Positions 52,326 through 63,875 of a DNA stretch of 64,000 bases are shown in pieces (position 1 is the stretch's first letter; each line of letters opens with the position of its first letter). The stretch is from Alphaproteobacteria bacterium (lineage in GTDB: Bacteria; Pseudomonadota; Alphaproteobacteria; UBA6615), in NCBI GenBank assembly GCA_009691025.1, contig SHWB01000008.1, forward strand, positions 1 through 64,000, written 5' to 3'. The position numbers and the translations under genes are program-made. A model generated the notes under the pieces. That model saw only the letters and a list, made by a program, of their open reading frames with translations. It was not told where the DNA came from and did not search any database.

Positions 52326-53393
52326 TTAGGCGCTGTTGTTCGTCGTCCCGATGCGGCGCATCTGCACGAGGTCGGAGACCACCATTTCGTGCACCAGTTC
52401 GTCGAGCGTCGCGCGCGCCTGCCAGCCTAGCACGCGCCGCGCCTTCGACGGATCGCCGAGCAGCAGGTCCACCTCGGTCGGGCGGAAATAGCGCTGGTCG
52501 ATCGCCACCAGCACCGCACCGGTCGCGACATCGACGCCCTGCTCATCGACGCCGCCGCCCCGCCACTCGATGCGGCGCCCGGTCTCGGCGAAGGCCCGCT
52601 CGACGAAGTCGCGCACCGAAACCGCCTGACCCGTCGCGAGGACGTAGTCGTCCGGCACGGCCTGCTGCAGCATCAGCCACATGCCCTCGACATAATCGCG
52701 CGCATGGCCCCAGTCGCGCTTGGCGTCGAGGTTTCCGAGGTAGAGGCGCTGCTGCAGGCCGAGTTCTATGGCGGCCACGGCGCGCGTAATCTTGCGCGTC
52801 ACGAAAGTCTCGCCCCGCACCGGGCTTTCGTGGTTGAACAGGATACCGTTCGAGGCGTGCAGGCCATAGGCCTCACGGTAATTGACGGTGATCCAGTAGG
52901 CATAGACCTTGGCCGCCGCGTACGGGCTGCGCGGATAGAAGGGCGTCGTCTCGGACTGCGGCACCTCGCGCACCTTGCCGTACAGCTCCGAAGTCGAGGC
53001 CTGGTAGAATCGGCAGGTTGCGCCGAGTTCGAGGATGCGGATCGCCTCCAGCAGGCGCAACGCGCCGAGCGCGTCGGCATTGGCGGTGTACTCCGGCGTC
53101 TCGAACGAAACCTGCACGTGGCTCTGCGCGGCAAGGTTGTAAAGTTCGGTCGGCTTCACCTGCTGGATCAGCCTGATCAGATTGGTGGCGTCCGTCATGT
53201 CGCCGTAATGCATGAAGAAGCGCACGCCGCTTTCGTGCGGGTCGCGATAGAGATGGTCGACGCGGCCGGTGTTGAAGGAGGAGGAGCGTCGCTTGATGCC
53301 ATGCACCTCGTAGCCCCTGGCGAGCAGGAACTCGGCCATATAGGAACCATCCTGGCCGGTAACGCCGGTAATCAGGGCGACCTTGCGGTCCAT
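52326..53393 (-). CDS. gmd: GDP-mannose 4,6-dehydratase
   Basis: A 355-residue extended SDR enzyme that makes GDP-4-keto-6-deoxymannose for fucose, rhamnose or perosamine in surface polysaccharide. NADP motif: [35 protein letters not shown]; catalytic [10 protein letters not shown] and YxxxK in [33 protein letters not shown] binds the nucleotide. ATG at 53393 gives [10 protein letters not shown]. The gene ends GCC TAA TAG; if TAA was GAA, one extra residue preceded the original TAG. No partner sugar genes are nearby. Confidence 0.95.
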   Translation of the reverse strand: MDRKVALITGVTGQDGSYMAEFLLARGYEVHGIKRRSSSFNTGRVDHLYRDPHESGVRFFMHYGDMTDATNLIRLIQQVKPTELYNLAAQSHVQVSFETPEYTANADALGALRLLEAIRILELGATCRFYQASTSELYGKVREVPQSETTPFYPRSPYAAAKVYAYWITVNYREAYGLHASNGILFNHESPVRGETFVTRKITRAVAAIELGLQQRLYLGNLDAKRDWGHARDYVEGMWLMLQQAVPDDYVLATGQAVSVRDFVERAFAETGRRIEWRGGGVDEQGVDVATGAVLVAIDQRYFRPTEVDLLLGDPSKARRVLGWQARATLDELVHEMVVSDLVQMRRIGTTNNSA

Positions 53394-53535
53394 CGGGTAG
53401 TCTCTGCTCGCCGGTGCCGGGGCGCGGCGGCGCCACAACCCTGCCGCGACGCGGCTGCGGCGACTATACTGACCGTGTCGCTGCCGGCACAAGTTGCCGG
53501 CGCGGCTGAACGGTTGGGTGGCTGACGGGACGGAC

Positions 53536-53865
53536 ATGAACGAACGGAAGACCCCCTGGAGCATCAAGGGCGTCGCCGACGACGCCCGCGAGGGGGCGCG
53601 CGCCGCCGCCGAGGCCGGCGGCCTGACGGTCGGCGCCTGGCTCGACCTCGCCATTCGCAACGCGGCCGGCCGCAAACTGGGCGCTAGCGACGGCAGCGGC
53701 GAGGGCAAAACCGAACAGGCCGGCGACGGGCCGGTCGCGCCCGCCCCACCGGCCGACGGCATTCCCGGCTCGCAGACGAAGCTGGCGATCCGCCGTTACC
53801 AGCAGGATTTGGGCTTGAATGTGACGGGCTAGCCGACGGCGGATCCGCTCGCCCACCTGAGGACC
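53536..53865 (+). pseudogene. Peptidoglycan-binding domain protein, interrupted by TAG and joined to AT-rich DNA
   Basis: Begins [20 protein letters not shown] with the KTPWSIKGV and [17 protein letters not shown] start found in alphaproteobacterial proteins related to PodJ or SEL1/peptidoglycan-binding regulators. The C-terminal part is a PF01471-type domain ([20 protein letters not shown]). TAG at 53830-53832 stands in NVTG / PTADPLAHL, where the family has Glu (VTGEPT); GAG to TAG after C fits. The normal end LAHLR is followed at once by the AT-rich patch, in the same frame. The gene is much shorter than relatives, so the middle may also be deleted. Confidence 0.65.
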
Positions 53866-54245
53866 GTGGTACCGCGCGATGACGAACCGACTACTAGATC
53901 CTCACCGAGCCAGCGCGGTGTCACGACTGAGGAAACTCCAATAGCGGCCGTAAGTTTCACGGTCACAAAATTTAGTAGGGTAGAGTTAGCTGCAACAGCT
54001 ATTGCTGTACAGTCCGCACAGTATGAATATGAAAATGTAAGAAAAGTGGAGAACATGATTAAGAATGGTGAAAACAGTGGAGTTCTTCGCGTTTTCTGTT
54101 CTTGGAACAAGATTTTTTAGGCAGCCACAATTGTGTCCCGTGTATTTATAAAACCCTGGGCAGATATTATTTTTGGAAACTGAATCTTATTCATATTCAT
54201 TTCTCACTATTTACCATTCTCACGACGGCAGATTTTTTGGTTATA
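53866..54245. other. AT-rich patch of foreign or decayed DNA
   Basis: Between the peptidoglycan-binding remnant and the ispE end lies about 370 bases of strongly AT-rich DNA (for example AAAATTTAGTAGGGTAGAG, ATGAATATGAAAATG, TTTATAAAACC). The rest of the window has nothing like it. The longest frame, 53866-54120, would give 84 residues with no recognisable domain and is unlikely to be a gene. No terminal inverted repeat, target duplication, transposase or att site was found. Its right edge falls inside the ispE tail. Origin unknown: integrated foreign DNA or an assembly join. Confidence 0.6.
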
Positions 54246-55108
54246 GCGCTCGAGCGGACCCACCAACGGGGCTCAGCGGCAGCAATCCAGTTGGCGGCGG
54301 CCCAAGCAGCCACTGCATCCTTGAATAATCCGAAGCAGGTCGCGCCGCTGCCGCTCATGCGTGCCAGCAGGCAGCCTTCGCGCGCCGACAGCGAGGCTAG
54401 CACGGTGGCGATGTCCGGCACCAACGCCATCGCCGCCGGTTCGAGGTCGTTGCCGCGCGCCGCCAGCAGGCGGGCCAGCGCGCGTACGTCGTCGACGGGG
54501 CCGGCGAAGCGCGCCGCCGTGCCGTGCCGTGCCAGGCCCGATGCCGCATGGCGCGCGAACACCTGCGCGGTCGGCAGGGGAATCCCGGGATTCACGAGGA
54601 CGATGTGGACAGGCGGCAAGGCCGGCGCCGGCGCCAATACCTCCCCGGCACCGCCCGCGAAGGCTGCGCGCCCGACAAGGCACATCGGCACGTCGGCACC
54701 GAGCGCGGCGGCAATGCCCGCGAATTCGCGCGCATCGCGGCGCCACAGCCGCGCGGCGAGACGCAGCGCCGCCGCCGCGTCGGCCGAGCCGCCGCCGATG
54801 CCGGAGGCGACCGGCAGGCGCTTGTCGAGCGACAGCGACAGGTCCGGCGCGCGGCCGAGATGGCGGGCGGCGGCGCGCACCGCGCGCAATACGAGGTCGT
54901 CCTCGCCAGCCGGCAGATCGGCGGCGAAAGGACCCTCGCGATGCAGGGCGAGGCGCGGCGCCGGCCGCACTGTCATCCGGTCGCCGAGGGTGGCGAACGC
55001 GACGAGGCTGTCGAGCAGATGGTAGCCGTCGGCGCGGCGGCCGAGGACGTGCAAATAGAGGTTGATCTTGGCCCGCGCGGTGACGGCCAGTGCCGCCGGT
55101 GCGTCCAT
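54197..55108 (-). CDS. ispE: 4-diphosphocytidyl-2-C-methyl-D-erythritol kinase
   Basis: A 303-residue GHMP kinase of the MEP pathway. [20 protein letters not shown] has the substrate Lys and His; the ATP loop is [31 protein letters not shown] is the third motif. ATG at 55108 gives [17 protein letters not shown]. The normal end is near EPRWWVRS; the last 15 or so residues ([16 protein letters not shown]) come from the AT-rich patch, so the natural C-terminus and stop are replaced. Activity may be kept because this tail is not conserved. It follows the TPR gene by four bases on the same strand. Confidence 0.9.
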   Translation of the reverse strand: MDAPAALAVTARAKINLYLHVLGRRADGYHLLDSLVAFATLGDRMTVRPAPRLALHREGPFAADLPAGEDDLVLRAVRAAARHLGRAPDLSLSLDKRLPVASGIGGGSADAAAALRLAARLWRRDAREFAGIAAALGADVPMCLVGRAAFAGGAGEVLAPAPALPPVHIVLVNPGIPLPTAQVFARHAASGLARHGTAARFAGPVDDVRALARLLAARGNDLEPAAMALVPDIATVLASLSAREGCLLARMSGSGATCFGLFKDAVAAWAAANWIAAAEPRWWVRSSAITKKSAVVRMVNSEK

Positions 55109-55112
55109 CCGC

Positions 55113-56867
55113 TCAGATGTCGCGGCGTCCCGCCGGCGCGGCCTTCGCCGCCGGCAGGTCGCGGCCGTCGAGCTTGGCGCGGATTTTTTTCTCGAGGTCG
55201 TCCGCCGGCTCCTGCGATAGCGCGCGCTGCCACTGGAAACTGGCCTCGTTGCGGCGGCCGACGAGCCAGTAGAGGTCACCCAGGTGATCGTTGATCACCG
55301 GATCGTCGGGCACCAGCGCCACAGCCCGTTCGAGCTGCGCAACGGCACCGGCACGATCGCCCAGCAGGTACAGAACCCAGCCCAGCGAGTCGACGATGTA
55401 GCCGTCGAGCGGGCGCTCGCCGACCGCCTTCTCGATCATGGCTCGGGCCCGGTCAAGATTACGGCCCATCTCGACCCAGCTATAGCCGAGATAGTTGAGC
55501 ACCAGTGGCTGGTCCGGCTCGAGTTCCAGCGCGCGCAGGAAATCGGCCTCGGCGCGGTCCCATTTATTGGCGCGTTCCAGCGCGATGCCGCGGCCGTAAT
55601 GCAGTGACCAGTCGCGCACCGGCTCCGGCGTTCGTTCCATCGCCGTGTCGTAGGCGCTCACCGCCTCGTCGAAGCGCTTGCGCGCCCTCATCAGGTCGCC
55701 CAGCGCGCGCGCCGCGTCGGCTCGCTCCGGCCGCTCGGCCATCATCGCGCGCAGCAGCGCGGCCGAGCCATCGACATCCTCCTTGCGCTGCAGCCCATCG
55801 GCGATGGCCAGCCGCGCGAACCAGTGCCACGGCGATCTGGCCTCGATGGTGCGATAGGCGGCGATGGCATCGTCGGTGCGGTCAAGCCGCTCGAAGATCT
55901 GGCCGAGCAGCAAGGCCAGCCGGCCCGATTTCGGCCGCAGCGCCTGCGCCAGGCGCACATACATAAGGGCCGAGGCCGAGACGTCCTCGCGATTGAGCCG
56001 GCCGGCGATAGCGTGCAGCGCGTCGGCCACGCCGTCCGCGGCATTGGCGACAGGCGGCGCCGGCTTGTCGCCGCGCGCGAGGGCGGCGCGCATGGCGGCG
56101 AGCGGCAGCCGCTCGCCCGAGCCGGCCATGTAGCCGTCGACCAGCGCCAGCGCCTCCTTGCCCTTGCCGATCCCGGCGAGGAAGGCCGCGCGAGCCTCGA
56201 TCAGCGGCAGCGGCGGCCTGTCGCCGGTGGCAGCGAGGGCGCGGGCATAGCCGGCCTGCGCCGCCTCGACATCGCCCAGCAGGCCGGCGATGAGAGCCGA
56301 GTGCAGGCCCTCGATGACCTCGAAGCCGCCGACCCCGGACAGCGAGGTGATTTCCGCCAGTGCCTCGTCCTTGGATTTCGCGCCGGCCAGCGCCCAGCCG
56401 CGCAGCAGCGGCACCAGCAGCCGGTTGGCGCCGCGGCGGTCGAGCTTGGCGAGCAATTTGGCGGCCTGCCGGAACTTTCCGTCGCGGATGTCGCGGATGG
56501 CGAGGGTGAGATTGGCCGACGGCGTGGCGGCATCCTTCGCCACGAGGCGCTCGGCCAGCGCCACCGCGTCGGCGAAGCGGCCGCTCGCCCCGAGCAGGAA
56601 CTGCGTGCGCTCCATCAGGGCGGGATCGTCGGGACGCGCCTTGAGCAGGGCCTCGAAATGGGTCGCCGCCGTCGACAGATCGTTGGTCCTTTCGGCCTGG
56701 CGGCCGATCAGGTAATGCGACGACAGGTTGTTCGCCGCCGCGGCGAGGGCGGGCGTCAGCTCGCGCGCCGCCGCGACCGGGCTGGCCAAGGCCACCGCCA
56801 CGAGCCCGGCGAACGCCAGGCCCCGTATCGTCGTCGCTGACAAGCTGCTTGCCTCCGCCCGCGTCAT
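55113..56867 (-). CDS. Exported TPR repeat protein
   Basis: A 584-residue protein with a signal peptide (to about VAAAREL, residue 36) and many tetratricopeptide repeats from residue 50 to the end, clearest at [40 protein letters not shown] and [20 protein letters not shown]. Such proteins are encoded next to ispE in many alphaproteobacteria and are thought to be periplasmic scaffolds; some are lipoproteins, but no lipobox Cys is visible here. ATG at 56867. The downstream gene is ispE, four bases away. Confidence 0.85.
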   Translation of the reverse strand: MTRAEASSLSATTIRGLAFAGLVAVALASPVAAARELTPALAAAANNLSSHYLIGRQAERTNDLSTAATHFEALLKARPDDPALMERTQFLLGASGRFADAVALAERLVAKDAATPSANLTLAIRDIRDGKFRQAAKLLAKLDRRGANRLLVPLLRGWALAGAKSKDEALAEITSLSGVGGFEVIEGLHSALIAGLLGDVEAAQAGYARALAATGDRPPLPLIEARAAFLAGIGKGKEALALVDGYMAGSGERLPLAAMRAALARGDKPAPPVANAADGVADALHAIAGRLNREDVSASALMYVRLAQALRPKSGRLALLLGQIFERLDRTDDAIAAYRTIEARSPWHWFARLAIADGLQRKEDVDGSAALLRAMMAERPERADAARALGDLMRARKRFDEAVSAYDTAMERTPEPVRDWSLHYGRGIALERANKWDRAEADFLRALELEPDQPLVLNYLGYSWVEMGRNLDRARAMIEKAVGERPLDGYIVDSLGWVLYLLGDRAGAVAQLERAVALVPDDPVINDHLGDLYWLVGRRNEASFQWQRALSQEPADDLEKKIRAKLDGRDLPAAKAAPAGRRDI

Positions 56868-56918
56868 GGCAGGCACTGTACTGCGGATTGCACGCCCGGG
56901 TCACCGCGCCACGGCGCC

Positions 56919-58568
56919 TCACATGTTGGGGTAGTTCGGACCGCCGCCCCCCTCGGGCGTCACCCAGTCGATGTTCTGCGTCGGATCCTTGATGTCGCAG
57001 GTCTTGCAGTGGACACAGTTCTGCGCGTTGATCTGCAGTCGGGCCCGCCCGCCCTCTTCGACAATCTCGTAGACACCGGCCGGACAGTAGCGCTGCTCCG
57101 GCGTATCCCAGCGCGCGAGGTTGACCTCGACCGGAATGCGCTCGTCGGCGAGGCGCAGGTGAACCGGCTGGTCTTCCTCGTGATTGGTGTTGGAAACGAA
57201 CACCGAGGACAGGCGGTCGAAGGTGACGACGCCGTCCGGCTTCGGATAGGCGATCTTCCGCGCCCGCCTCTTGTCGACCAGCGCCTCGTGATCGGCGTGG
57301 CGATGGTGCAGCGTCCACGGCGCGCGACCGCGCAGCACAACCTGGTCGAGGCCCGCCAGCAACGTGCCGGCGACGAGGCCCCAGCGGAAGGAGGGACGGA
57401 AATTACGCGCGACGTGCAGATCCTTCCACACCCAGGAGCGGCGCAGGGCGTCACCATAGGCCGCCGGCTCGGCCGGCGGCGCGACTTCGCCCAGCGCCGC
57501 GAAGAGCGTCTCGGCGGCGACCATGCCAGATTTCATCGCCGTGTGCGTGCCCTTGATCTTCGACACCACAAGGGTACCGGCCTCGCAGCCGACCAGCAGG
57601 CCGCCGGGGAAGGTCAGCTTCGGAAGCGACTGAAGCCCGCCCTCGTTGAGCGCGCGCGCGCCATAGGAGATGCGCCTTCCTCCCTCGAAGGTCGGGCGGA
57701 TGGCCGGGTGGGTCTTGAAGCGCTGGAACTCCTCGAAGGGCGAGAGATGCGGGTTGCTGTAGTCGAGCCCGACGACGAAGCCGACCGCTACCTGGTTGTT
57801 GTCGAGGTGATAGAGGAACGAGCCGCCATAGGTGTCGTTGCCCAGCGGCCAGCCGACGCTGTGCACGACGAGGCCGGGGCGATGCTGCGCCGGGTCGACC
57901 TCCCACAATTCCTTGAGGCCGATGCCGTAGGTCTGCGGATCGGCACCCTCGCGCAGGCCGAAATGCGCCATCAGCCGCTTGCCGAGGCTGCCGCGGCAAC
58001 CCTCGGCGAAGACCGTGTAGGTCGCACGCAACTCCATGCCCGGCTGGTAGTTGGGGCCGGGCTCGCCGTCGCGCCCGACGCCCATGTCGCCGGTGACGAC
58101 ACCGAAGATGCGGCCATCCTCGGCGAGGATCAGGTCGGCGGCCGGAAAGCCCGGATAGATCTCGACGCCCAGCGCCTCGGCCTGCTGGCCGAGCCAGCGG
58201 CACAGATTACCGAGCGAGATGACCCAGTTGCCGTGGTTCTTCAGCGCCGGCGGCAGGATGAAATTGGGCAGCGTCACGACCCCGGCCGGTCCGAGGACGA
58301 GGAACTTTTCCTCGCGCACCGGCGTCGTTACCGGCGCACCCTGCGCCTGCCAGTCGGGGATCAGCTCGTCGAGAGCGCGCGGCTCCAGGACGGCACCGGA
58401 CAAGATATGCGCGCCGACCTCCGCGCCCTTCTCCAGCACGCAGACCGAAATATCGCGACCGGATTCGGCGGCGAGCTGCTTGAGACGGATCGCCGTCGCG
58501 AGGCCGCCCGGCCCAGCGCCAACCACGACCACGTCGTATTCCATGCGCTCGCGCTCGGCCGCCGCCAT
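56919..58568 (-). CDS. Electron transfer flavoprotein-ubiquinone oxidoreductase
   Basis: A 549-residue ETF-QO that passes electrons from ETF (fatty acid and amino acid oxidation) to ubiquinone at the inner membrane. The FAD motif VVVVGAGPGGLATAIRLKQL is at the start; GAHILSGAVLEPRALDELI and GIGLKELWEVD follow; the 4Fe-4S cluster ligands are in RYCPAGVYEI and CVHCKTCDIKDPTQNIDWV. ATG at 58568 gives MAAAERERMEYD. It is divergent from the uracil-DNA glycosylase gene. Confidence 0.95.
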   Translation of the reverse strand: MAAAERERMEYDVVVVGAGPGGLATAIRLKQLAAESGRDISVCVLEKGAEVGAHILSGAVLEPRALDELIPDWQAQGAPVTTPVREEKFLVLGPAGVVTLPNFILPPALKNHGNWVISLGNLCRWLGQQAEALGVEIYPGFPAADLILAEDGRIFGVVTGDMGVGRDGEPGPNYQPGMELRATYTVFAEGCRGSLGKRLMAHFGLREGADPQTYGIGLKELWEVDPAQHRPGLVVHSVGWPLGNDTYGGSFLYHLDNNQVAVGFVVGLDYSNPHLSPFEEFQRFKTHPAIRPTFEGGRRISYGARALNEGGLQSLPKLTFPGGLLVGCEAGTLVVSKIKGTHTAMKSGMVAAETLFAALGEVAPPAEPAAYGDALRRSWVWKDLHVARNFRPSFRWGLVAGTLLAGLDQVVLRGRAPWTLHHRHADHEALVDKRRARKIAYPKPDGVVTFDRLSSVFVSNTNHEEDQPVHLRLADERIPVEVNLARWDTPEQRYCPAGVYEIVEEGGRARLQINAQNCVHCKTCDIKDPTQNIDWVTPEGGGGPNYPNM

Positions 58569-58678
58569 CGCCCTCTCCCCGGTTAGCTGCCTTGCCGGAA
58601 CGGTTATAGCCCGCCTTGTCCCCAACCCGGCAAGCCCGGGCGGCTGCGCCCGAGCCGCCCGGCCGGTATAGTCCGGCC

Positions 58679-59497
58679 ATGATCTTCGATGCCGAAGACC
58701 GCGCCTCCCTGCTCGCCGCCCTGGCCTTCCATGTCGCGGCCGGCGCCGACGAGGCCATCGCCGACGGGCCGGTCGACCGATTCGCGGCGCGCGCCATGCC
58801 CGCGCCATCGCCGCAGGCCGCCGTTTCTGCGGCTCCCCGCACGCCGGCCGCCCCGCCGCCGACCGTTTCCCTCGCGCCCACCGCCGTGGTCGATGCCGCG
58901 GCCCGGTCGGCCGCGGCTTCGGCGGGCACGCTGGAGGAGTTGCGCGCGGCGCTCGCCGCCTTCAACGGCTGCCCCCTGAAGGCGACGGCGACCAACATGG
59001 TTTTCGGCGCCGGTGCCAGCCCGGCCGAGGTGATGCTAGTCGGCGAGGCCCCCGGCGCCGACGAGGACCGCCAGGGCCTGCCCTTCGTCGGCGCCAGCGG
59101 CAAGCTGCTCGACATCATGCTCGGCTGGATCGGCCTCGACCGGGCGACCAACGCCTACATCTCCAACATCCTGCCGTGGCGCCCGCCCGGCAACCGCCAG
59201 CCAACCCAGGCCGAGGTCGCCGCCTGCCTGCCCTTTATCGAGCGGCATGTGGCGCTGGTGGCGCCGAAGGTCGTGGTCTTCCTCGGCGGTACCTCGGCCA
59301 AGACCATGCTGTGCCGGGCCGATGGCATCACCCGCCTGCGCGGGCGCTGGTACGACTACCGGCCGGCAGGCCTGGACCGTCCGATCCCGGCCATGGCGAC
59401 GCTGCACCCGGCCTATCTGCTGCGCCAGCCGGCGATGAAAAGGCAGGCTTGGCGGGACCTTCTGGCCATCCGCGAGCGGCTCGACGGCGGCGGCTGA
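58679..59497 (+). CDS. Uracil-DNA glycosylase, family 4-like
   Basis: A 272-residue enzyme that removes uracil from DNA. After a Pro/Ala-rich linker to about residue 80, the catalytic part has [12 protein letters not shown], motif [32 protein letters not shown] and motif [11 protein letters not shown]. Family 4 enzymes hold a 4Fe-4S cluster; Cys in NGCPLK and MLCRADG could be ligands, but the full four-Cys set is not obvious. ATG at 58679 follows a 110-base divergent gap with etf-QO, a conserved arrangement. Confidence 0.88.
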   Translation: MIFDAEDRASLLAALAFHVAAGADEAIADGPVDRFAARAMPAPSPQAAVSAAPRTPAAPPPTVSLAPTAVVDAAARSAAASAGTLEELRAALAAFNGCPLKATATNMVFGAGASPAEVMLVGEAPGADEDRQGLPFVGASGKLLDIMLGWIGLDRATNAYISNILPWRPPGNRQPTQAEVAACLPFIERHVALVAPKVVVFLGGTSAKTMLCRADGITRLRGRWYDYRPAGLDRPIPAMATLHPAYLLRQPAMKRQAWRDLLAIRERLDGGG

Positions 59498-59573
59498 CGG
59501 GCTGGCCGGACAGCGGGTTGCCGGCAGCCGGAAGGGCCTGTAGGGTCGGCCCCTCACAAGGGCGGGGACGGCG

Positions 59574-61364
<1,791 letters not shown>

Positions 61365-61400
61365 AACCGGAGCGCGGGCGAAGGCTCGCGAACGAATTCC

Positions 61401-61937
61401 GTGCCGATTGACGAAAGCCGCCCTTTCCAGCCGGTCAACATCGCAATCCTCACCGTGTCGGACACGCGCACGACGGCCGACGACCGGTCCGGCGAGACGC
61501 TGATCGACCGCCTGCTCGCCGCCGGCCACCGCCTCGCCGCGCGCGCCATCGTGCGCGACGACCGCGCCGCCATCGCCGCGCAGATGCGGCGCTGGGCCGA
61601 CGATCCGATGATCGAGGTGATCGTCACCACCGGCGGCACAGGCGTGACCGGCCGCGACGTGACGCCGGAGGCGATGCGCGACGTCGCGGAGAAGCGCATC
61701 GAGGGTTTCGGCGAATTGTTCCGCTGGCAGTCCCACCAGAAGATCGGCACTTCGACCGTGCAGTCGCGCGCCGATGCCGGCGTGCTCAACGGCACCTACA
61801 TCTTCTGCCTGCCCGGCTCGCCTTCGGCCTGCCGCGACGGCTGGGACGGCATCCTCAAGGACCAGCTCGACATCCGCCACCGGCCCTGCAACTTCGCCGA
61901 GCTGCTGCCGCGGCTGAACGAGCACAAGACGGGCTGA
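61401..61937 (+). CDS. moaB: Molybdenum cofactor biosynthesis protein B
   Basis: A 178-residue MoaB. It contains VNIAILTVSDTRTTADDRSG, TTGGTGVTGRDVTPEAMRDV and FCLPGSPSACRDGWDGILKDQ, the family's nucleotide and molybdopterin site. The protein adenylates molybdopterin before metal insertion; some members are structural only. The start is GTG at 61401. It precedes a phosphotransferase by 11 bases. Confidence 0.92.
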   Translation: MPIDESRPFQPVNIAILTVSDTRTTADDRSGETLIDRLLAAGHRLAARAIVRDDRAAIAAQMRRWADDPMIEVIVTTGGTGVTGRDVTPEAMRDVAEKRIEGFGELFRWQSHQKIGTSTVQSRADAGVLNGTYIFCLPGSPSACRDGWDGILKDQLDIRHRPCNFAELLPRLNEHKTG

Positions 61938-61948
61938 CGCCAGCCAGC

Positions 61949-62989
61949 ATGGACGCGGACCTGCTCTCTCGTCTGCACCGAGCGCTCTCGGCGCAGCCCG
62001 GATTCGCGGAGCTGCCGCGCGGCGCGCTCGCGCCGATGCCGGAGGCGACGGGCGTATCGCACGACCATCTGCGCATCGCCGGGCGCGAGCTGGTGCTGCG
62101 CGTGCCACGCTTCCGCCAGTCCGGCGCCACCGCCACCGCCTTCCTCACCACGCAGGCGGCGGCCTTCGCGCGCGCCGCCGCATCGGGCCATGTGCCGGCT
62201 CTCGCCGCCATCCTCGCCTGCTCCGACGATCTACCCGGCGGCGCCCTCGTCGTCGCCGAGATCGCCGGCCGCAAGCCGGCGCTGGACGGCGCGACACGCG
62301 ACGCCGATCTCGCCGCGATGGCACGGGCGCTGGCGGCGATGCACACCCTACTGGTGCCGCCCGATGCCGCGCGCGCGCCGCTGCCGGTGCAGGCCAGCCC
62401 CTTCGCCGAAACACTGACGGTCATCGAGGCGCAGGCGGCGTTTATCGAGCACGCCGGCCTCGCCCCGGCGTCGCGCCGCGCGCTGCTGGAGGAGCTGGAC
62501 TGGGCCCGTGGCGCTGCTGCGGACGCGCCGGCGCCGGAGCCGGTGCTCGTCGGCAGCGACACGCATCCCGGCAATTTCCTCATCGACGCCGCCGGCAAGG
62601 CGTGGTTCGTCGACCTCGAAAAGGCGGCCTACGGCGCCGCCGCCATCGACCTCGCGCACGCCACCCTGCCGACCTCGACCGGCTGGGATCCGGACGTGGC
62701 GACAGCTTTGCCGGCGGACGCCGTCGCCGTCTTCGAGGGCGCCTGGGCCACGGCCGCAAGACCGGCACTCGCCGCCCCCGTGATGGCGCACCGCACCGCC
62801 TTCCGCCGCCTCACCTGGCTGCGCACCATCACCTGGTTAGCGCGCTGGAAGGCCTCCTGGTCGCAGGATGCCGGCGGCGCAGCGCGCGACGCCCGCCTTG
62901 CCGCGCATGTCGGCCGCCATGTCGCGCGCTGCTTCCTGCCGGCCAGCATCGCCCGCCAGCGCGCGGAATGGCTGGACGAGCCGGCCTAG
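61949..62989 (+). CDS. APH-like phosphotransferase of unknown substrate
   Basis: A 346-residue kinase-like protein. The catalytic loop is VLVGSDTHPGNFLIDAAGKA (His-Pro-x-Asn with an upstream Asp), the metal site WFVDLEKAAYGAAAIDLAHA. The N-lobe has LVLRVPRFRQSG. Relatives phosphorylate aminoglycosides, choline, thiamine or homoserine; none can be chosen from sequence. The ATG is preceded by a moaB stop 11 bases away, so a shared transcript is likely. It ends in TAG. Confidence 0.8.
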   Translation: MDADLLSRLHRALSAQPGFAELPRGALAPMPEATGVSHDHLRIAGRELVLRVPRFRQSGATATAFLTTQAAAFARAAASGHVPALAAILACSDDLPGGALVVAEIAGRKPALDGATRDADLAAMARALAAMHTLLVPPDAARAPLPVQASPFAETLTVIEAQAAFIEHAGLAPASRRALLEELDWARGAAADAPAPEPVLVGSDTHPGNFLIDAAGKAWFVDLEKAAYGAAAIDLAHATLPTSTGWDPDVATALPADAVAVFEGAWATAARPALAAPVMAHRTAFRRLTWLRTITWLARWKASWSQDAGGAARDARLAAHVGRHVARCFLPASIARQRAEWLDEPA

Positions 62990-63036
62990 TCACATTCGTT
63001 CTTGTTATGTTCTGAAACGCAGGCTAGGTTCGCCGC

Positions 63037-63724
63037 ATGCTGGCGCCCGAAACCCTGCCGTATGGCGATCTCGACAGCCGCCCGCGCAAGGCGCGCGGCA
63101 CGGTGTCGAACCGCGACGGGCGGTTCGAGCCCTTCGTCCACGAGCTGGTCGACGATGGCTGTGGCTCTGTCGAGAGCGAAGACCTCGAAGGCCGCGTGCC
63201 GACCACCGTGTCCATCGATGCCAGCCTCACGGTGATCGCCCGCAACGATTCTCCCGATATCCCCTTCGACCGTTCGATCAACCCCTATCGCGGCTGCGAG
63301 CATGGCTGCGTCTACTGCTTCGCGAGCCCGACGCACGCCTTCCTCGGCCTGTCGCCGGGCCTCGATTTCGAAACCAGGCTGCTGGCCAAGCCGGAGGCGG
63401 CGAAGCTGCTGCGCGCGGCGGGCCGGCTGGATCTTGCTGCGCCTCGCGCTGGGGGTGCGCGGCCTGTCCGAGGAATGGCTCGGCGTGCACGCGCCGGACC
63501 GCAAGGCGCGCGTGCTCGCCCGCCTCAAGGCGATGCGCAGCGGCGCCGTCTACCTGAGCGATTTCGGCATCCGCATGACAGGCTCCGGCCCAGACACCTA
63601 ATTGCTCGGCAAGCGCTTCGCCATGGCCTGCCGCCGGCTGGGCTACGAGAGCGGCGCCTGGCGGGTGGAGACCGGCCTGTTCCGGCCGCCCGCCGCCTAT
63701 ACGCGGCAACTGTCGCTGCTGTAG
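63037..63724 (+). pseudogene. Radical SAM protein of the PA0069 type, internal deletion, frameshift and TAA
   Basis: The N-terminus PYGDLDSRPRKARGTVSNRD and the radical SAM cluster motif YRGCEHGCVYCFASPTHAFL are intact. At about 63420-63430 the chain jumps, in another frame, to LLRLALGVRGLSEEWL, which belongs near the C-terminus of relatives (LLRLP...EWL), so over 100 codons of the barrel are missing. TAA at 63599-63601 then interrupts SGPDT / LLGKRFAMACRRLG, where relatives have Glu; GAA after C changed to TAA fits. The final RPPAAYTRQLSLL is the family's end. It is certainly inactive. Confidence 0.85.
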
Positions 63725-63727
63725 TTT

Positions 63728-63828
63728 CGCTGCGTCATTGCGAGCCGCAGGCAAAGCAATCTAGATTTCCTGCCGGCACGCTGGTTTGCTTCGTCGGCCA
63801 CGCCTCCTCGCAATGACGATCTTTCGGG
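63728..63828. repeat. Inverted repeat of the CGTCATTGCGAG type
   Basis: TGCGTCATTGCGAGCC and GCAAAGCAATC face GGTTTGCTTCGTCGG and CTCCTCGCAATGACGA, forming a long imperfect hairpin of a repeat type widespread in proteobacterial gaps. It lies between the radical SAM remnant and the antiporter gene. Confidence 0.7.
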
Positions 63829-63875
63829 ATCGCCACACCACGACGCGCCGGCACGCGTGCTATCGTCGGCGCGCC

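Noticed and set aside
53866-54120. 84-residue frame in the AT-rich patch as a gene
   Set aside because: It simply continues the frame of the broken upstream gene, has no ribosome site or recognisable domain and composition shifts inside it.
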